DNA of 62,682 nucleotides from a bacterium. GTDB lineage: Bacteria > Patescibacteria > Microgenomatia > UBA1400 > UBA12108. The DNA lies in NCBI GenBank assembly GCA_021788365.1, contig JAJYKS010000006.1, forward strand, positions 1-62,682. The letters are read 5' to 3'. The position numbers and the translations under genes were made by a program. Within the stretch, counting starts at the first letter, position 1. Every line of letters begins with the position of its first letter. The notes under the pieces are model-generated. The model was not told where the DNA came from, did no database searches, and saw nothing but the letters and a program-made list of their open reading frames with translations. Shown here piece by piece: positions 15,362 to 23,936 of the stretch.

Positions 15362-15727
15362 ATGAAAGACGTACTCGAATTCATCCTAAAGAACATTGTG
15401 ACTGTTCCCGACGACGTAAAAATTGAAGAAACAGATGAGGAGGGGACCACCAACTATATTGTGACCGTAAACCCCACTGACATCGGTCGTGTCATCGGCA
15501 AAGAAGGAAAAGTAATTAAAGCCATTCGGACAGTCATGCGCGTCATAGCAATCCAACGTGGAGTGCACGTCCGCGTTTCCATCGTTTCTGAGACAGACGG
15601 TGCCGCTCCCACAGATACATCCGTCACTGCGGAAATCCAGCCGGCTGAGGAAGAAAATAATGCCACCGCCCCAACTCCTTCCGTCGAAGCCGCCGAGGAT
15701 GAGAGAACCCTTTCAGTCGAAGTGTAA
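15362..15727 (+). CDS. khpA: KH-domain RNA-binding protein (KhpA/YlqC type)
   Basis: A single KH domain fills residues ~1-80 with the GxxG loop as GKEG (VIGKEGKVIKAIRTVMRV). It is followed by a ~40-residue acidic Glu/Ala/Pro-rich tail that is not typical of the ~76-aa family members. AAGGAG precedes the ATG. KhpA proteins bind RNA and affect cell division and elongation in Gram-positives. The placement after rpsP is standard. The tail is probably disordered. Confidence 0.88.
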   Translation: MKDVLEFILKNIVTVPDDVKIEETDEEGTTNYIVTVNPTDIGRVIGKEGKVIKAIRTVMRVIAIQRGVHVRVSIVSETDGAAPTDTSVTAEIQPAEEENNATAPTPSVEAAEDERTLSVEV

Positions 15728-15735
15728 GTCGAAAA

Positions 15736-16470
15736 TTACGGAGCAAAGAGATCTCGTGCACCCGATGCCGCTGCACCCGTAGCTATCGGCACATCAGTGA
15801 GCGCTGGGTACTGATGATAGCTCTGCAGTGTCGTAAAGTAGGCCTGTTCCTTATCAGTAAATAGCGTAATCGGCCCATTTACATTTCCAACCGATGAGTC
15901 GGCCCACAACATACCCAAGTCTAGCGTAAGATCAAAACTGTCAGGCCCAGATACAGTCACCTTGACGTCTTTGATAAGCATGAGTGGCAGTGTTTGCTCG
16001 ACCGCTCGCAAGAATGAATAAACGTTATCTTTACTACCGGTTATTTTTACCGTTGTATCAAGTGTATGCAAACCTGGGGTCGCACGCGTGGCACTTGCGC
16101 CGGCCTGTGGCGTGAGTGTACCCGGAGACAGCGAAATGCCACCGAAATTAAGGTTGAGATCACGCGACAGGCCGTCGAGCGCCGAAAGATAGAGTAGAAG
16201 ATCTTTACCTGGAGGGAGCGCTGCATCCATGATTTTTACTCGATCAGAAAGCACCTGCGGATCGAGTCCCGTAAGTATTGCAACCCTACTCGAGAGGTCA
16301 CTTGATTGCTTCTGCTTTGCCGAAAGTTGTGACAAGGCCTTCTGGATATTGACTACTAGGGGGATGGCCGCAAACAAAACAAGCAGTGCGGCGGAAACAA
16401 AAATACTCACACCGCGAACCAATAATCCGTGACGTACAAGAATAGAATTGAGTGTTGGTGTTTCTGCCAT
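15736..16470 (-). CDS. pilO: Type IV pilus assembly protein PilO-like
   Basis: A bitopic inner-membrane protein of the pilus alignment complex. It has one N-terminal membrane helix (about residues 18-40), a coiled-coil stretch (ALSQLSAKQKQSSDLSSRV) and a C-terminal ferredoxin-like domain. It is identified mainly by position after pilM and pilN and by this layout; sequence identity in PilO is always low. It starts 6 bp after the pilN stop. Confidence 0.8.
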   Translation of the reverse strand: MAETPTLNSILVRHGLLVRGVSIFVSAALLVLFAAIPLVVNIQKALSQLSAKQKQSSDLSSRVAILTGLDPQVLSDRVKIMDAALPPGKDLLLYLSALDGLSRDLNLNFGGISLSPGTLTPQAGASATRATPGLHTLDTTVKITGSKDNVYSFLRAVEQTLPLMLIKDVKVTVSGPDSFDLTLDLGMLWADSSVGNVNGPITLFTDKEQAYFTTLQSYHQYPALTDVPIATGAAASGARDLFAP

Positions 16471-16476
16471 ATGTCT

Positions 16477-17025
16477 TTACGTCCCATTCTTTGGAAGTGT
16501 CAAAATAAGTTGTAGCTGATAACTGCCTCCCTTTACCCGTTGTATCCCATTACTAACTACCTGGGTAAAAAATCCATTATCAGCTTGGTAATACGCGATC
16601 ACCTGGTTCAGAGACACAATATTGTCCGCAGTTACTTGCACGGCAAGCGTCATATCAGTAGGAAATGATGCACCGGTGATCTCAGATCCAGGTATCGATA
16701 ATGAAAATACGCGTTGTAGCGCTTCACGTGCAATAGAGCGATTATCGAGATAGGTGCTCATAAGCTGTAATCGACTCTTAAGATATATTTGTTGTGCGCT
16801 TGCCCGAGTCAAGCCAGACAAAGTGGTAGATGCTTTGGTTATCGACGAATCGAGCGCCGAAATACGGGTAGACAAAATGATCATAACAACAGACAAAGCC
16901 ACCGTCACAACCGTAACAATAACTACGGCAATCACGCTAAAGCGTAAAAGCTTTCGTTCCTGTTGATATTCCTTTTCGGAAAGCACCCGACGGTTTTTGA
17001 GCAAGTTCACGCCGATCGAGGCCAT
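16477..17025 (-). CDS. pilN: Type IV pilus assembly protein PilN-like
   Basis: Layout is PilN-like: the N-terminal INLL-type segment (MASIGVNLLKNRR) that docks into PilM, a membrane helix (about 29-51), a coiled coil and a small C-terminal domain. It lies between pilM and pilO, as expected. Confidence 0.85.
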   Translation of the reverse strand: MASIGVNLLKNRRVLSEKEYQQERKLLRFSVIAVVIVTVVTVALSVVMIILSTRISALDSSITKASTTLSGLTRASAQQIYLKSRLQLMSTYLDNRSIAREALQRVFSLSIPGSEITGASFPTDMTLAVQVTADNIVSLNQVIAYYQADNGFFTQVVSNGIQRVKGGSYQLQLILTLPKNGT

Positions 17026-17037
17026 AGGCTCATTCTC

Positions 17038-18063
17038 CTAGAATACTCGCAGCGCAAGTCCTGCTGCAACCGTATACACCGCACGCTCACGAGGAATAAT
17101 AACCCCTCGCCCAGGCTTTGCTGTCGCAAATGGATCAGCAACGGCGACCTCAGTACCACCAAACGCCTGAGAAAAGTAGGTAGTAAAATCGGGCAAATAG
17201 GCGCCGCCGCCGGAGAGAACTATTCGCGACACTCTGCTCTTGTTAGCGGTTGCATGATACTCGATAGCCTTACGCATCTCGCTGGCAATTTGTTCAACCA
17301 CAACCAGGAGACTTTTGCGTACCTTCCCTTCAAGCTGCGCAGCGTCGAGTCCGTAGGTACGCTTATATTCCTCAGCTTGGGGGAGGGGGATAGACAAAGA
17401 TTGTGAGAGAGCACGAGTCAAAGCAACCCCGCCTACCGTGGTTACATACGAAAACGTCAGAGTTACGCCGTCCACAATGGCGAGCACCGTCGACAGCGCG
17501 CCCATATGGACAATGAGTGTTGATGTCGGAGCTACGCCAAAAGTAAGTGCACGGGTTGTTGCTACCATCTCAGACTCGACGGCGATCGGGTCAAGTCCAC
17601 AGGATAAAAGAAAATCAACCAATGATTGTAAATATTTTTTTGGCGCTGCGACAAGATACACGAGCATTTTTTTGTCCGAAGCATGAGGGTCGGCAGGACG
17701 CACAATGGAATAATCTACCTCAACATCCGCAACAGGAACCGGCACAAACTGCTCCGCTTCCCACTGTATGGCGGAAGAAAGCTCCGCATCACTCATCGCC
17801 GGCATGGAGACAATGCGACTATAAACACGGGACTCAGGAATTGAGACAACAACGCGCCGATCACGTATCTTGGTTTCTTCCAAAAGTTTCTTGACTACCG
17901 GCTGCAATTTTGTTGTGACGACCTGATCTCCAAACTCAAGCGAACCTGCTGTGTTCGAGGCAAGCCCAACACTAGTCACGGTATAGTTCTTTGTGCCAAG
18001 AACTGTCGCCTGGCAAGCCTTTATACTCGAGCTGCCAAAATCGAGACCAAAATACGCACTCAT
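17038..18063 (-). CDS. pilM: Type IV pilus assembly protein PilM
   Basis: An actin-like ATPase that recruits PilN to the cytoplasmic face of the pilus machine. The 341 aa carry FGLDFGSSSIKA (phosphate 1), SAIQWEAEQFVPVP and VLSGGGAYLPDF (adenosine loop), all typical. It heads pilM-pilN-pilO. AAGGAG lies about 13 bases upstream of the start. Confidence 0.93.
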   Translation of the reverse strand: MSAYFGLDFGSSSIKACQATVLGTKNYTVTSVGLASNTAGSLEFGDQVVTTKLQPVVKKLLEETKIRDRRVVVSIPESRVYSRIVSMPAMSDAELSSAIQWEAEQFVPVPVADVEVDYSIVRPADPHASDKKMLVYLVAAPKKYLQSLVDFLLSCGLDPIAVESEMVATTRALTFGVAPTSTLIVHMGALSTVLAIVDGVTLTFSYVTTVGGVALTRALSQSLSIPLPQAEEYKRTYGLDAAQLEGKVRKSLLVVVEQIASEMRKAIEYHATANKSRVSRIVLSGGGAYLPDFTTYFSQAFGGTEVAVADPFATAKPGRGVIIPRERAVYTVAAGLALRVF

Positions 18064-18127
18064 GGGCAGGACTACTCCTTATAATAAGTTTATACGGTAT
18101 ACCATTGTACTATATACGATTATTCGA

Positions 18128-18898
18128 CTACTGTATCGTACCTCCAGAAAATAAAGCGTAATCAAATATCGACCCAGGTGCGTCGAGCGTCCGCTGCACC
18201 TGGATGTCGCTTTGCGCGCTCCCCCCCGAAGTACTAGACTGAATAAGATATAGCTGCGTAGACAATCCGGAGCCTGCTACAGAAACCGTACTATTTGAGT
18301 ATAGTGGCATAAGTCGCACAAACGTCGTCCCTGCAGGGGGTGTATACGAAACACTACTCAAGTAACCCCCAGTTCCTGCGCTCGCAGCAGCAAACCCATT
18401 CCCAGACAAGGTACACCCATAGGGATTGTAATACGCATAGTGCACCGTTCCTGCCGCGCCTTGATACGCAGCGATAGAAAGCGCAGCCGGAGCTTTGCCA
18501 TTCCCCTCGGATACGCAGGCCACATTCTCAGAAGCGTCAGATTTCTTTGTCCACATAATGGTGAGAGCACCCGATAGACCAGAGGTGTCTAAATGTGCTT
18601 GCTCACCCTCGCGAACAAACAATGAATAGGCCGCCAGAGTTTGAACAGTATATTGAGATGTAAACACTCCAGAGGTCTGAGTAGTAGCACCACTCGGGAC
18701 CGTTCCCTGTCGCAACTGATTAAGCGCAGACTCAACCCCGGACTCCGAAAGTTGAAAGGCGCTATTACTCTCGACATCCTGGCGTGAGAGAACAGTGTTA
18801 GAAAGGCTGCGTGAGGCGAGAGAGAGAACGAGTGCAACCACAACCGCCATGATAACAAGAAGCATAAGACCTATCTGGCCGGAAAACTGGCGTCGCAT
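18128..18898 (-). CDS. PilX-like minor pilus component
   Basis: The N-terminus has one long hydrophobic helix (GQIGLMLLVIMAVVVALVLSLASRSL) and then ESNSAFQLSESGVESALNQL, the pattern of PilX/GspK-like N-termini where A-x-x-x-ESGVE follows the helix. The rest is Gly/Ser/Thr-rich and probably extracellular. It is 64 bp upstream of pilM on the same strand and divergent from the pilin cluster. Exact subtype is uncertain. Confidence 0.65.
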   Translation of the reverse strand: MRRQFSGQIGLMLLVIMAVVVALVLSLASRSLSNTVLSRQDVESNSAFQLSESGVESALNQLRQGTVPSGATTQTSGVFTSQYTVQTLAAYSLFVREGEQAHLDTSGLSGALTIMWTKKSDASENVACVSEGNGKAPAALSIAAYQGAAGTVHYAYYNPYGCTLSGNGFAAASAGTGGYLSSVSYTPPAGTTFVRLMPLYSNSTVSVAGSGLSTQLYLIQSSTSGGSAQSDIQVQRTLDAPGSIFDYALFSGGTIQ

Positions 18899-18918
18899 AT
18901 AGCTCTATCAAATCAGAC

Positions 18919-18947
18919 TTGACCGCGCCAGTCAAATTCTTCATACT
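18919..18947 (+). promoter_or_regulatory. Promoter of the pilin cluster
   Basis: TTGACC (18919-18924), 17 bp, CATACT (18942-18947), then 7 nt to the ATG at 18955. An upstream in-frame TTG is part of the -35 box and is not a start. Confidence 0.7.
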
Positions 18948-18954
18948 GACGGTA

Positions 18955-19422
18955 ATGTCCATAAAACAAGGGTTTACCCTCATAGAGCTACTGATTGTGA
19001 TGGCAATTATAGCCATATTAGCCTCCGTCAGTTTTGCCAATTTTCAAACAACACGAATTAAGGCCCGCGATGCACAGAGAAAATCAGATCTTGCAACCAT
19101 AGCCAAAAGCCTCGAAGCCTACGCCAACGATTACCAATCGTATCCACTATCAGATAGCTCCAACAAAATTATCTGCCAACCACCGAGTACGACGTGTGGT
19201 TGGGGTTCGCCATTTACCGACGGCAAATCAACCTATGTGGCGTCATTACCTACCGATCCAGGTAGCTACAGCTACGAATACACATCGACAACTGGTAAAA
19301 ACTTTACCCTATATGCCTATCTCGAGAACAGCAACGATCCTAGCATCATAACCATCACACCCACCGTCTCGTGTGGTGCGGTAGATTGTAATTACAAAGT
19401 AACGTCGAGCAACATCAAATGA
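18955..19422 (+). CDS. Type IV pilin-like protein 1
   Basis: The short leader MSIKQG is followed by FTLIELLIVMAIIAILASVSFANFQ, with prepilin peptidase cutting after Gly and Glu at mature position 5. The globular domain is pseudopilin-like with four Cys in its C-terminal part (CQPPSTTC, CGAVDC). It is first of seven pilin-like genes on the plus strand and overlaps the next by four bases. Confidence 0.88.
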   Translation: MSIKQGFTLIELLIVMAIIAILASVSFANFQTTRIKARDAQRKSDLATIAKSLEAYANDYQSYPLSDSSNKIICQPPSTTCGWGSPFTDGKSTYVASLPTDPGSYSYEYTSTTGKNFTLYAYLENSNDPSIITITPTVSCGAVDCNYKVTSSNIK

Positions 19423-19961
19423 GTTTACGATCTACCATCCGCCATCTACGACCTACAATCTACGACCTACGACCTGGCTTCACCCTCATCGAGCTCCTCA
19501 TCGTCATAGCCATTATCGGCATCCTAGCTAGCCTCATTTTAACGAACCTTACCGCTGTTCGCGAGCGCGCACGTGACGCGCGCAGAAAATCTGACCTCTC
19601 ATCACTACAACAGTCGCTACGTCTGTATTACAACGACGCAAGCCAGTTCCCAACAAGCGACACGAGCTATCGGATTGTTGGGTGCGGGACTATTGCCGCA
19701 CCAAGTACGTGCTCGTGGGGAGGAACATTCTCGACATCTACAAATACGTATATGAATTCGCTTCCCACCGACCCTGCTAGTAGCACAGGAAACACCATAA
19801 GCTATCAGTACTATCGAGTAAATGGTGATAGCTACCTCATAGTCGCCACACTTGAAAATCCTTCCGACGCGGACGCGACATCATCGCAGTCCCGTTGTAG
19901 TACACAATATGCTGCCTTTACCGGCACCAAAACGGCAACCGATTATGTTGTTTGCGAATAA
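19419..19961 (+). CDS. Type IV pilin-like protein 2
   Basis: Its leader is unusually long (about 20 residues, MSLRSTIRHLRPTIYDLRPG) before FTLIELLIVIAIIGILASLILTNL. The leader is encoded almost entirely by a seven-base repeat array (19424-19472). The mature domain resembles pilin 1 (RARDARRKSDLSSLQQSLRLYYND). ATGA overlap with pilin 1 implies coupling. Confidence 0.85.
   Translation: MSLRSTIRHLRPTIYDLRPGFTLIELLIVIAIIGILASLILTNLTAVRERARDARRKSDLSSLQQSLRLYYNDASQFPTSDTSYRIVGCGTIAAPSTCSWGGTFSTSTNTYMNSLPTDPASSTGNTISYQYYRVNGDSYLIVATLENPSDADATSSQSRCSTQYAAFTGTKTATDYVVCE
19424..19472. repeat. Heptanucleotide array, 7 units, coding for a pilin leader
   Basis: Seven phased units of the type TCTACGA / CCTACGA. 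Because seven is not a multiple of three, the reading frame rotates through the array. The array makes up most of the prepilin leader region. Confidence 0.75.
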
Positions 19962-19965
19962 GCCT

Positions 19966-20433
19966 ATGACCATCGATGTACGATCTATCATCCACCATCT
20001 ACGATCCGGCCCATGGCCCCGAGCGAAGTCGAGGGGTTTTACCTTAATCGAGCTCCTGGTTGTCATCGCCATTATCGGCATCCTCGCCTCGATCGTCCTC
20101 GCAAGCTTCTCAACCGCCCAAAAACAAGCACGTGACGCTTCTCGTCGTCAAATTATCAGCAATGTACAAACGGCGTTTGAGCAATATTACGCAGAAAAGA
20201 ACCTATACCCAGAAAACGCTACACAAATTAGCGATGCGTTCCAAAACGGTGTGCAGCCCACAGACCCCAAAACGTCGACACCTCTCATCTGGAACGTCTC
20301 CCCAACAGGTGCGGGGTATTGTGTCTGTGCTACACTGGAGTCGGGTACAGGCAACGCCACCAGTCCTGGGGCTAGCTCCACCTGCAGTTGGTCAAATACG
20401 GGCACCTATTATTGTGCTCAGAATAAACAATGA
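19966..20433 (+). CDS. Type IV pilin-like protein 3
   Basis: The ATG at 19966 is four bases after the pilin 2 stop. The long leader (MTIDVRSIIHHLRSGPWPRAKSRG) again contains a seven-base repeat array and also a CCCC...GGGG hairpin element (20017-20036). Then FTLIELLVVIAIIGILASIVLASF follows. The mature domain has ARDASRRQIISNVQTAFEQYYAEKN and a Cys-containing C-terminus. Confidence 0.85.
   Translation: MTIDVRSIIHHLRSGPWPRAKSRGFTLIELLVVIAIIGILASIVLASFSTAQKQARDASRRQIISNVQTAFEQYYAEKNLYPENATQISDAFQNGVQPTDPKTSTPLIWNVSPTGAGYCVCATLESGTGNATSPGASSTCSWSNTGTYYCAQNKQ
19977..20036. repeat. Heptanucleotide array (4 units) plus REP-like hairpin
   Basis: Four units of TCTACGA type occupy 19977-20004. A hairpin-forming CCCC...GAAGTC...GGGG element sits at 20017-20036. 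Its sequence (GAGCGAAGTCGAGG core) is of a kind I recall as a dispersed element in many environmental genomes. Both are within coding sequence. Confidence 0.55.
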
Positions 20434-20840
20434 TTATGAAAAGGCGTGGTTTTACCCTCATTGAGTTACTAGTCGTTATCTCCATAATTGGCATATTGGT
20501 CGCCGTAGGTGTAGTTAGTTACACACGTGCCATACAGATTTCCCGTGACGCCAAGCGCAAAACGGACCTAGAGCAAATTCGCCAAGCTCTAGAAACATAT
20601 CGTTCGGAGATTGGCGCGTACCCCGCAACCAGCGGCTGGCAGACGGCATTATCGCCAACATATATAACAACGATGCCAACCGATCCCAAAGGGGGATCGT
20701 ACGACTACAAGACTACCAGCACCCCAGCAACGACGTACATCGTGTGTGCTTCGTTAGAGTTGGGGGGGACAACAACACTCCCCGCCTGTTCCGGCCTCTC
20801 ATGTGGGGGAGTCTGTAACTACGACGTTACCAATCCTTAG
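20430..20840 (+). CDS. Type IV pilin-like protein 4
   Basis: A short leader (MIMKRRG) precedes FTLIELLVVISIIGILVAVGVVSY, followed by ISRDAKRKTDLEQIRQALETYRSEIGAYP. Four C-terminal Cys (CASL...CSGLSCGGVC) may form disulfides. It overlaps pilin 3 by four bases. ATG 20436 is an alternative start. Confidence 0.87.
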   Translation: MIMKRRGFTLIELLVVISIIGILVAVGVVSYTRAIQISRDAKRKTDLEQIRQALETYRSEIGAYPATSGWQTALSPTYITTMPTDPKGGSYDYKTTSTPATTYIVCASLELGGTTTLPACSGLSCGGVCNYDVTNP

Positions 20841-20841
20841 C

Positions 20842-20870
20842 TTGCGCTTTCCTCTGTTTTTCTCCATACT
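20842..20870 (+). promoter_or_regulatory. Internal promoter for the GspH-like gene
   Basis: TTGCGC (20842-20847), 17 bp, CATACT (20865-20870), then 7 nt to ATG 20878. Same layout as other leaderless starts here. Confidence 0.6.
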
Positions 20871-20877
20871 ATTCCCA

Positions 20878-21390
20878 ATGCTCCCATATATTGGAAATTG
20901 GAAATTGGAAATTGGAAATTGCCGCCCGCAAAGGGCAGGGTACACGCTAGTCGAGCTACTGATCACCATGACGATCACGCTAACGCTCCTTACCTTTGGT
21001 CTATCGGCTTATCGTCAGATGCAGATGAGCCAACAGGTAACCGCGGCAGAAAGTAGCATTATTGGCGCGTTAACTGCCGCAGAAAAGCGCGCCACAGTAG
21101 GCGACAAAGATTGCACCGGTGGGCTGCTTGGCATCCAAGTTACAACAGCTGCAGGCGCAGGAACCATGACAACCCAAGCAATATGCCAGGCAAACGTGGG
21201 CACAGCCACACAAACGAACGTCGCCAACATCGCATTTACCACAGGATCTGTCCTCACATTTCAACCACTCGCCCAGGGCGTTAACTTTACCGGAGCCGAT
21301 CCACTAAACATAGATTATATGATAGGGGTAGCCAAGTATCGAGTGAGTGTGAGCAAATCCGGAACCATCCTTTATGGAGGCAAGCAATGA
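20878..21390 (+). CDS. GspH/FimT-type minor pseudopilin
   Basis: The leader contains four perfect TTGGAAA units (residues ~5-14) and then RAGYTLVELLITMTITLTLLTFGL, with Tyr in place of Phe at mature position 1. The C-terminal domain is compatible with GspH/FimT. An upstream in-frame start at 20803 is rejected because the promoter and spacing favour 20878. Confidence 0.8.
   Translation: MLPYIGNWKLEIGNCRPQRAGYTLVELLITMTITLTLLTFGLSAYRQMQMSQQVTAAESSIIGALTAAEKRATVGDKDCTGGLLGIQVTTAAGAGTMTTQAICQANVGTATQTNVANIAFTTGSVLTFQPLAQGVNFTGADPLNIDYMIGVAKYRVSVSKSGTILYGGKQ
20891..20918. repeat. Perfect heptanucleotide array, 4 units of TTGGAAA
   Basis: Four identical units plus a partial fifth (TTG). This is the only array here without variation between units, so it is probably the youngest or best maintained. 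It is translated within the leader of the GspH-like prepilin. Confidence 0.85.
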
Positions 21391-21869
21391 AAACCTTGAG
21401 CGGTCAATCCATTGTAGAGACGGTGATTGCGACTGCCATTATCAGCATTGCAGTCGTCGCAGCGCTTTCACTTATGAACTATACGCAAAAACAGGCAAAC
21501 TATGCAAAAACACTTAACCTAGCGGTCGACTTTAATACGCAGGCTTCAGATTGGCTCCGACAAGAAAAAACTACGCTGGGGTGGGCTACTATTGCGGGCA
21601 AGATAGCGACCGACGCCGGCGCTGGGGGCTCGGTCACCTACTGCTTAAACGTCCTACCAACCGACGCCTCAGGCGGCTTTACAGCCCTAACAAGCGGTGC
21701 ATGTGGAACGGGGGCGTACATTAGCGGAACACTTTTTGTGAGGGAAGTAAGCTTTACCTCCAATACCATTTCCAGTGGTTCAACGGAAGCAACAGTTTCC
21801 GTCTCTTGGACCGACTCGAACACGACCCGTCAAAATACGACTACGCTGGAGCTCTCGCAATGGAATTAA
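21387..21869 (+). CDS. PilV-type minor pilin
   Basis: MKTLSGQSIVETVIATAIISIAVVAALSLMNYTQ has the type III-like cleavage region with Gly then Gln/Ser and Glu at mature position 5, as in PilV/GspI-like proteins. It overlaps the previous gene by four bases. The C-terminal domain is Ser/Thr-rich beta. Confidence 0.78.
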   Translation: MKTLSGQSIVETVIATAIISIAVVAALSLMNYTQKQANYAKTLNLAVDFNTQASDWLRQEKTTLGWATIAGKIATDAGAGGSVTYCLNVLPTDASGGFTALTSGACGTGAYISGTLFVREVSFTSNTISSGSTEATVSVSWTDSNTTRQNTTTLELSQWN

Positions 21870-22372
21870 ATAAAAGGATGTCAATTCATACCCCAAAGCT
21901 GCCGATAAGAACAAAGGGATTTTCGGTTGTCGAACTCACGATTGTTATCGGCTTAGTCGCACTACTGTCACTCGCGCTATCTGCTGTCATGCTCACCACG
22001 CTGGCAAATAGCACCCGAATCCGCATGGCTACATCTGCCAAACAAACAGGGGATTATGCATTAGGCCAAATGCAAGAGCTTATTCGCAATGCCAAGGCGG
22101 TTACAAGCTGCAACACACTGGGAAATACCATTACCGTCACTAATCCAGACGGTGGTAATACAACATTTGCGTCGTCTGGTACCACGATTGCCTCAAATTC
22201 AGCATCGCTTACTGGGAGTGATATGTCTATTGCAAACTTTGTACTATCCTGCAACCCATCTGATGCAAGTCCTTCACTCGTAACAATTGCATTTGACGTA
22301 CAACCAACCGCCAACACCTACAGTCTCCAACCAATCCATTTCACAACATCAATTCAAGTGCGAAACCAGTAG
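21860..22372 (+). CDS. PilW/GspJ-like minor pilin
   Basis: The leader (MELNKRMSIHTPKLPIRTKG) is followed by FSVVELTIVIGLVALLSLALSAVML. It overlaps the PilV-like gene by ten bases. The set GspH-, PilV- and PilW-like plus PilX-like on the other strand matches a minor-pilin priming complex. It ends directly against the stop of pilD on the opposite strand. Confidence 0.75.
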   Translation: MELNKRMSIHTPKLPIRTKGFSVVELTIVIGLVALLSLALSAVMLTTLANSTRIRMATSAKQTGDYALGQMQELIRNAKAVTSCNTLGNTITVTNPDGGNTTFASSGTTIASNSASLTGSDMSIANFVLSCNPSDASPSLVTIAFDVQPTANTYSLQPIHFTTSIQVRNQ

Positions 22373-23170
22373 TTACATCCCGTATATCCGAAGAAGTGAA
22401 CCACCCCATACGAGGGCAATTATCGCCCCAGCAACAAGGAATGGTCCAAATGGCAGGGTATCGGTCCGTTTACGTATACCGGCTACCAAAAGACCTACAC
22501 CGACACTTGCTCCAACAATAAAGGATGCAAGAAAAGCAACGATTACCCTGGGCCACCCAACAACCAGAGCCACGAGAAACATAAGATACGGGTCACCATC
22601 ACCCATGCCCCGACCGTGCGTCACCCAGCGAAGCAGCTGAATAAAAAACGCCGAAACAATCGCTCCAACAAGTGCCGCTACAAAATCATTGAGGTGATAT
22701 CCACCCAAAAACAGAAGCACGATGCGGTACAAGAGTACCCATGCAACACTGACCCACAAGACTGGCATGAGTATGACGCCATATGCCCAATCAGCAATAG
22801 CCAACACTAAGAGAAGTACGCCAATACCAAGCCAAAACAGAGGCTGTATATACGTAAGCGGTTGAACAGCTAGCTGAAAAAAGAAAGTCCCCATAACCGC
22901 CCACCATATAAAAAGACTCCCAAGGATAAATTCCACAATCGGATAGCGCGCAGATAAGCGCTTGTGGCAACAACGACTTCTCCCTCGATAGAATAGGTAG
23001 CTTACGATCGGTACCATGTCATACCACGTGAGCGTTTTTTTACAATGATCACACCGCGACCGGCCCCCCACCCAATCAGTACCCTGTATTGTCCGATCGA
23101 TGAGCACATTAACAAAACTGCCAACCGATGCTCCCAAGAAAAAAATAATGACAAACAATAGCCAAGTCAT
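22373..23170 (-). CDS. pilD: Prepilin peptidase (PilD/GspO)
   Basis: An aspartic membrane protease that cuts prepilin leaders. The cytoplasmic loop has CDHCKKTLTWYDMVPIVSYLFYRGRSRCCHKRLSARYP with paired Cys motifs. Catalytic Asp residues are in IADWAYG and GMGDGDPYL (GD motif). It has eight or so hydrophobic helices. ATG 23170 is chosen because TACAAT (23177-23182) is six bases upstream; a GTG at 23188 would overlap the promoter. Confidence 0.93.
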   Translation of the reverse strand: MTWLLFVIIFFLGASVGSFVNVLIDRTIQGTDWVGGRSRCDHCKKTLTWYDMVPIVSYLFYRGRSRCCHKRLSARYPIVEFILGSLFIWWAVMGTFFFQLAVQPLTYIQPLFWLGIGVLLLVLAIADWAYGVILMPVLWVSVAWVLLYRIVLLFLGGYHLNDFVAALVGAIVSAFFIQLLRWVTHGRGMGDGDPYLMFLVALVVGWPRVIVAFLASFIVGASVGVGLLVAGIRKRTDTLPFGPFLVAGAIIALVWGGSLLRIYGM

Positions 23171-23191
23171 AAGATTATTGTACCCCACAAA

Positions 23192-23214
23192 AACCCCTCG
23201 CTTGGGGAGGGGTT
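23192..23214 (-). terminator. Intrinsic terminator after the minus-strand pilin
   Basis: AACCCCTC and GAGGGGTT form an 8-bp stem around a 7-nt loop. On the minus strand the stem ends in TT and T residues continue. It separates the pilin gene (23240-23866) from pilD. Confidence 0.7.
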
Positions 23215-23239
23215 TTATATATTCATATTATTTTGTAAC

Positions 23240-23866
23240 TTATGGCAAGCAGATGTAACAACCGGTTGCAGCATCGGCAGTACCAGCAGTCGCACACGTT
23301 GAAGTATTTGGGCACCCATCAGGAGGGAAGTCGGTAGGCAGCGTATTCAACCCAGTTCCATTGTTAGAACAACGCTTCCATGCCTCTTCTCGGAATGAAG
23401 CCGACTTGGGTATAAAACAGACATACGTACTCGAAGCGGAAATACCATTGTTATAGATCCACAGATAGTTATACGTCGAAGCAACGACACGGGTAATAAA
23501 GGATGATTTGAGCTCAGACGAGCCGCCACTCGAAAGATTTTGCAACATCTGCTGCGCGTCGCCACCAACCGTCTGAGTTGCAGAGGTGAGTTTGGTGAGT
23601 CCATTTGTACCGGTTCCATAGGTACTCGTATTAGTACTACTGGCACCGATTGCCCATGGATAGTACCCATGGTTAGCATAGTAACGATCTATTGCAGAGG
23701 AAAGCTGCTCAGCATCGGACCTTGATCCTGTATCTTTACCACGGTTAATCTGCTCGATTGGATTGATGGCGGCGAGCACTGCAACCGCCAAAATGCCCAA
23801 GACGGCAATGACAATTAAAAGCTCAATCATGGTGAAACCCCTAGTTATACGATGCAACAACTTCAT
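23240..23866 (-). CDS. Type IV pilin, candidate major pilin
   Basis: The leader MKLLHRITRG precedes FTMIELLIVIAVLGILAVAVLAAINPIEQ, followed by a 170-residue domain with GYYPW and a Cys-rich C-terminus (CPNTSTCATAGTADAATGCYICLP). It stands alone with its own promoter, a good Shine-Dalgarno (AGGAGG) and a terminator, unlike the clustered minor pilins. That favours the major subunit; this is inference. Confidence 0.85.
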   Translation of the reverse strand: MKLLHRITRGFTMIELLIVIAVLGILAVAVLAAINPIEQINRGKDTGSRSDAEQLSSAIDRYYANHGYYPWAIGASSTNTSTYGTGTNGLTKLTSATQTVGGDAQQMLQNLSSGGSSELKSSFITRVVASTYNYLWIYNNGISASSTYVCFIPKSASFREEAWKRCSNNGTGLNTLPTDFPPDGCPNTSTCATAGTADAATGCYICLP

Positions 23867-23874
23867 ACTATCCT

Positions 23875-23895
23875 CCTATTTCCTATTACCTATCA
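23875..23895. repeat. Heptanucleotide array, 3 units (CCTATTN type)
   Basis: Three phased units lie in the 5' leader of the minus-strand pilin. Read on the minus strand they run into its AGGAGG Shine-Dalgarno. Confidence 0.5.
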
Positions 23896-23923
23896 CTACA
23901 CCACAATAGAATTTCACTGTCAA
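23895..23923 (-). promoter_or_regulatory. Promoter of the candidate major pilin
   Basis: On the minus strand, TTGACA (23923-23918), 17 bp, TGTAGT (23900-23895). It gives a leader of about 25 nt with a Shine-Dalgarno, so this gene is not leaderless. Confidence 0.6.
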
Positions 23924-23936
23924 CATTCATCCATTT

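Noticed and set aside
19424..20004. CRISPR-like array
   Set aside because: Units are seven bases without spacers, and no cas genes are in the window.
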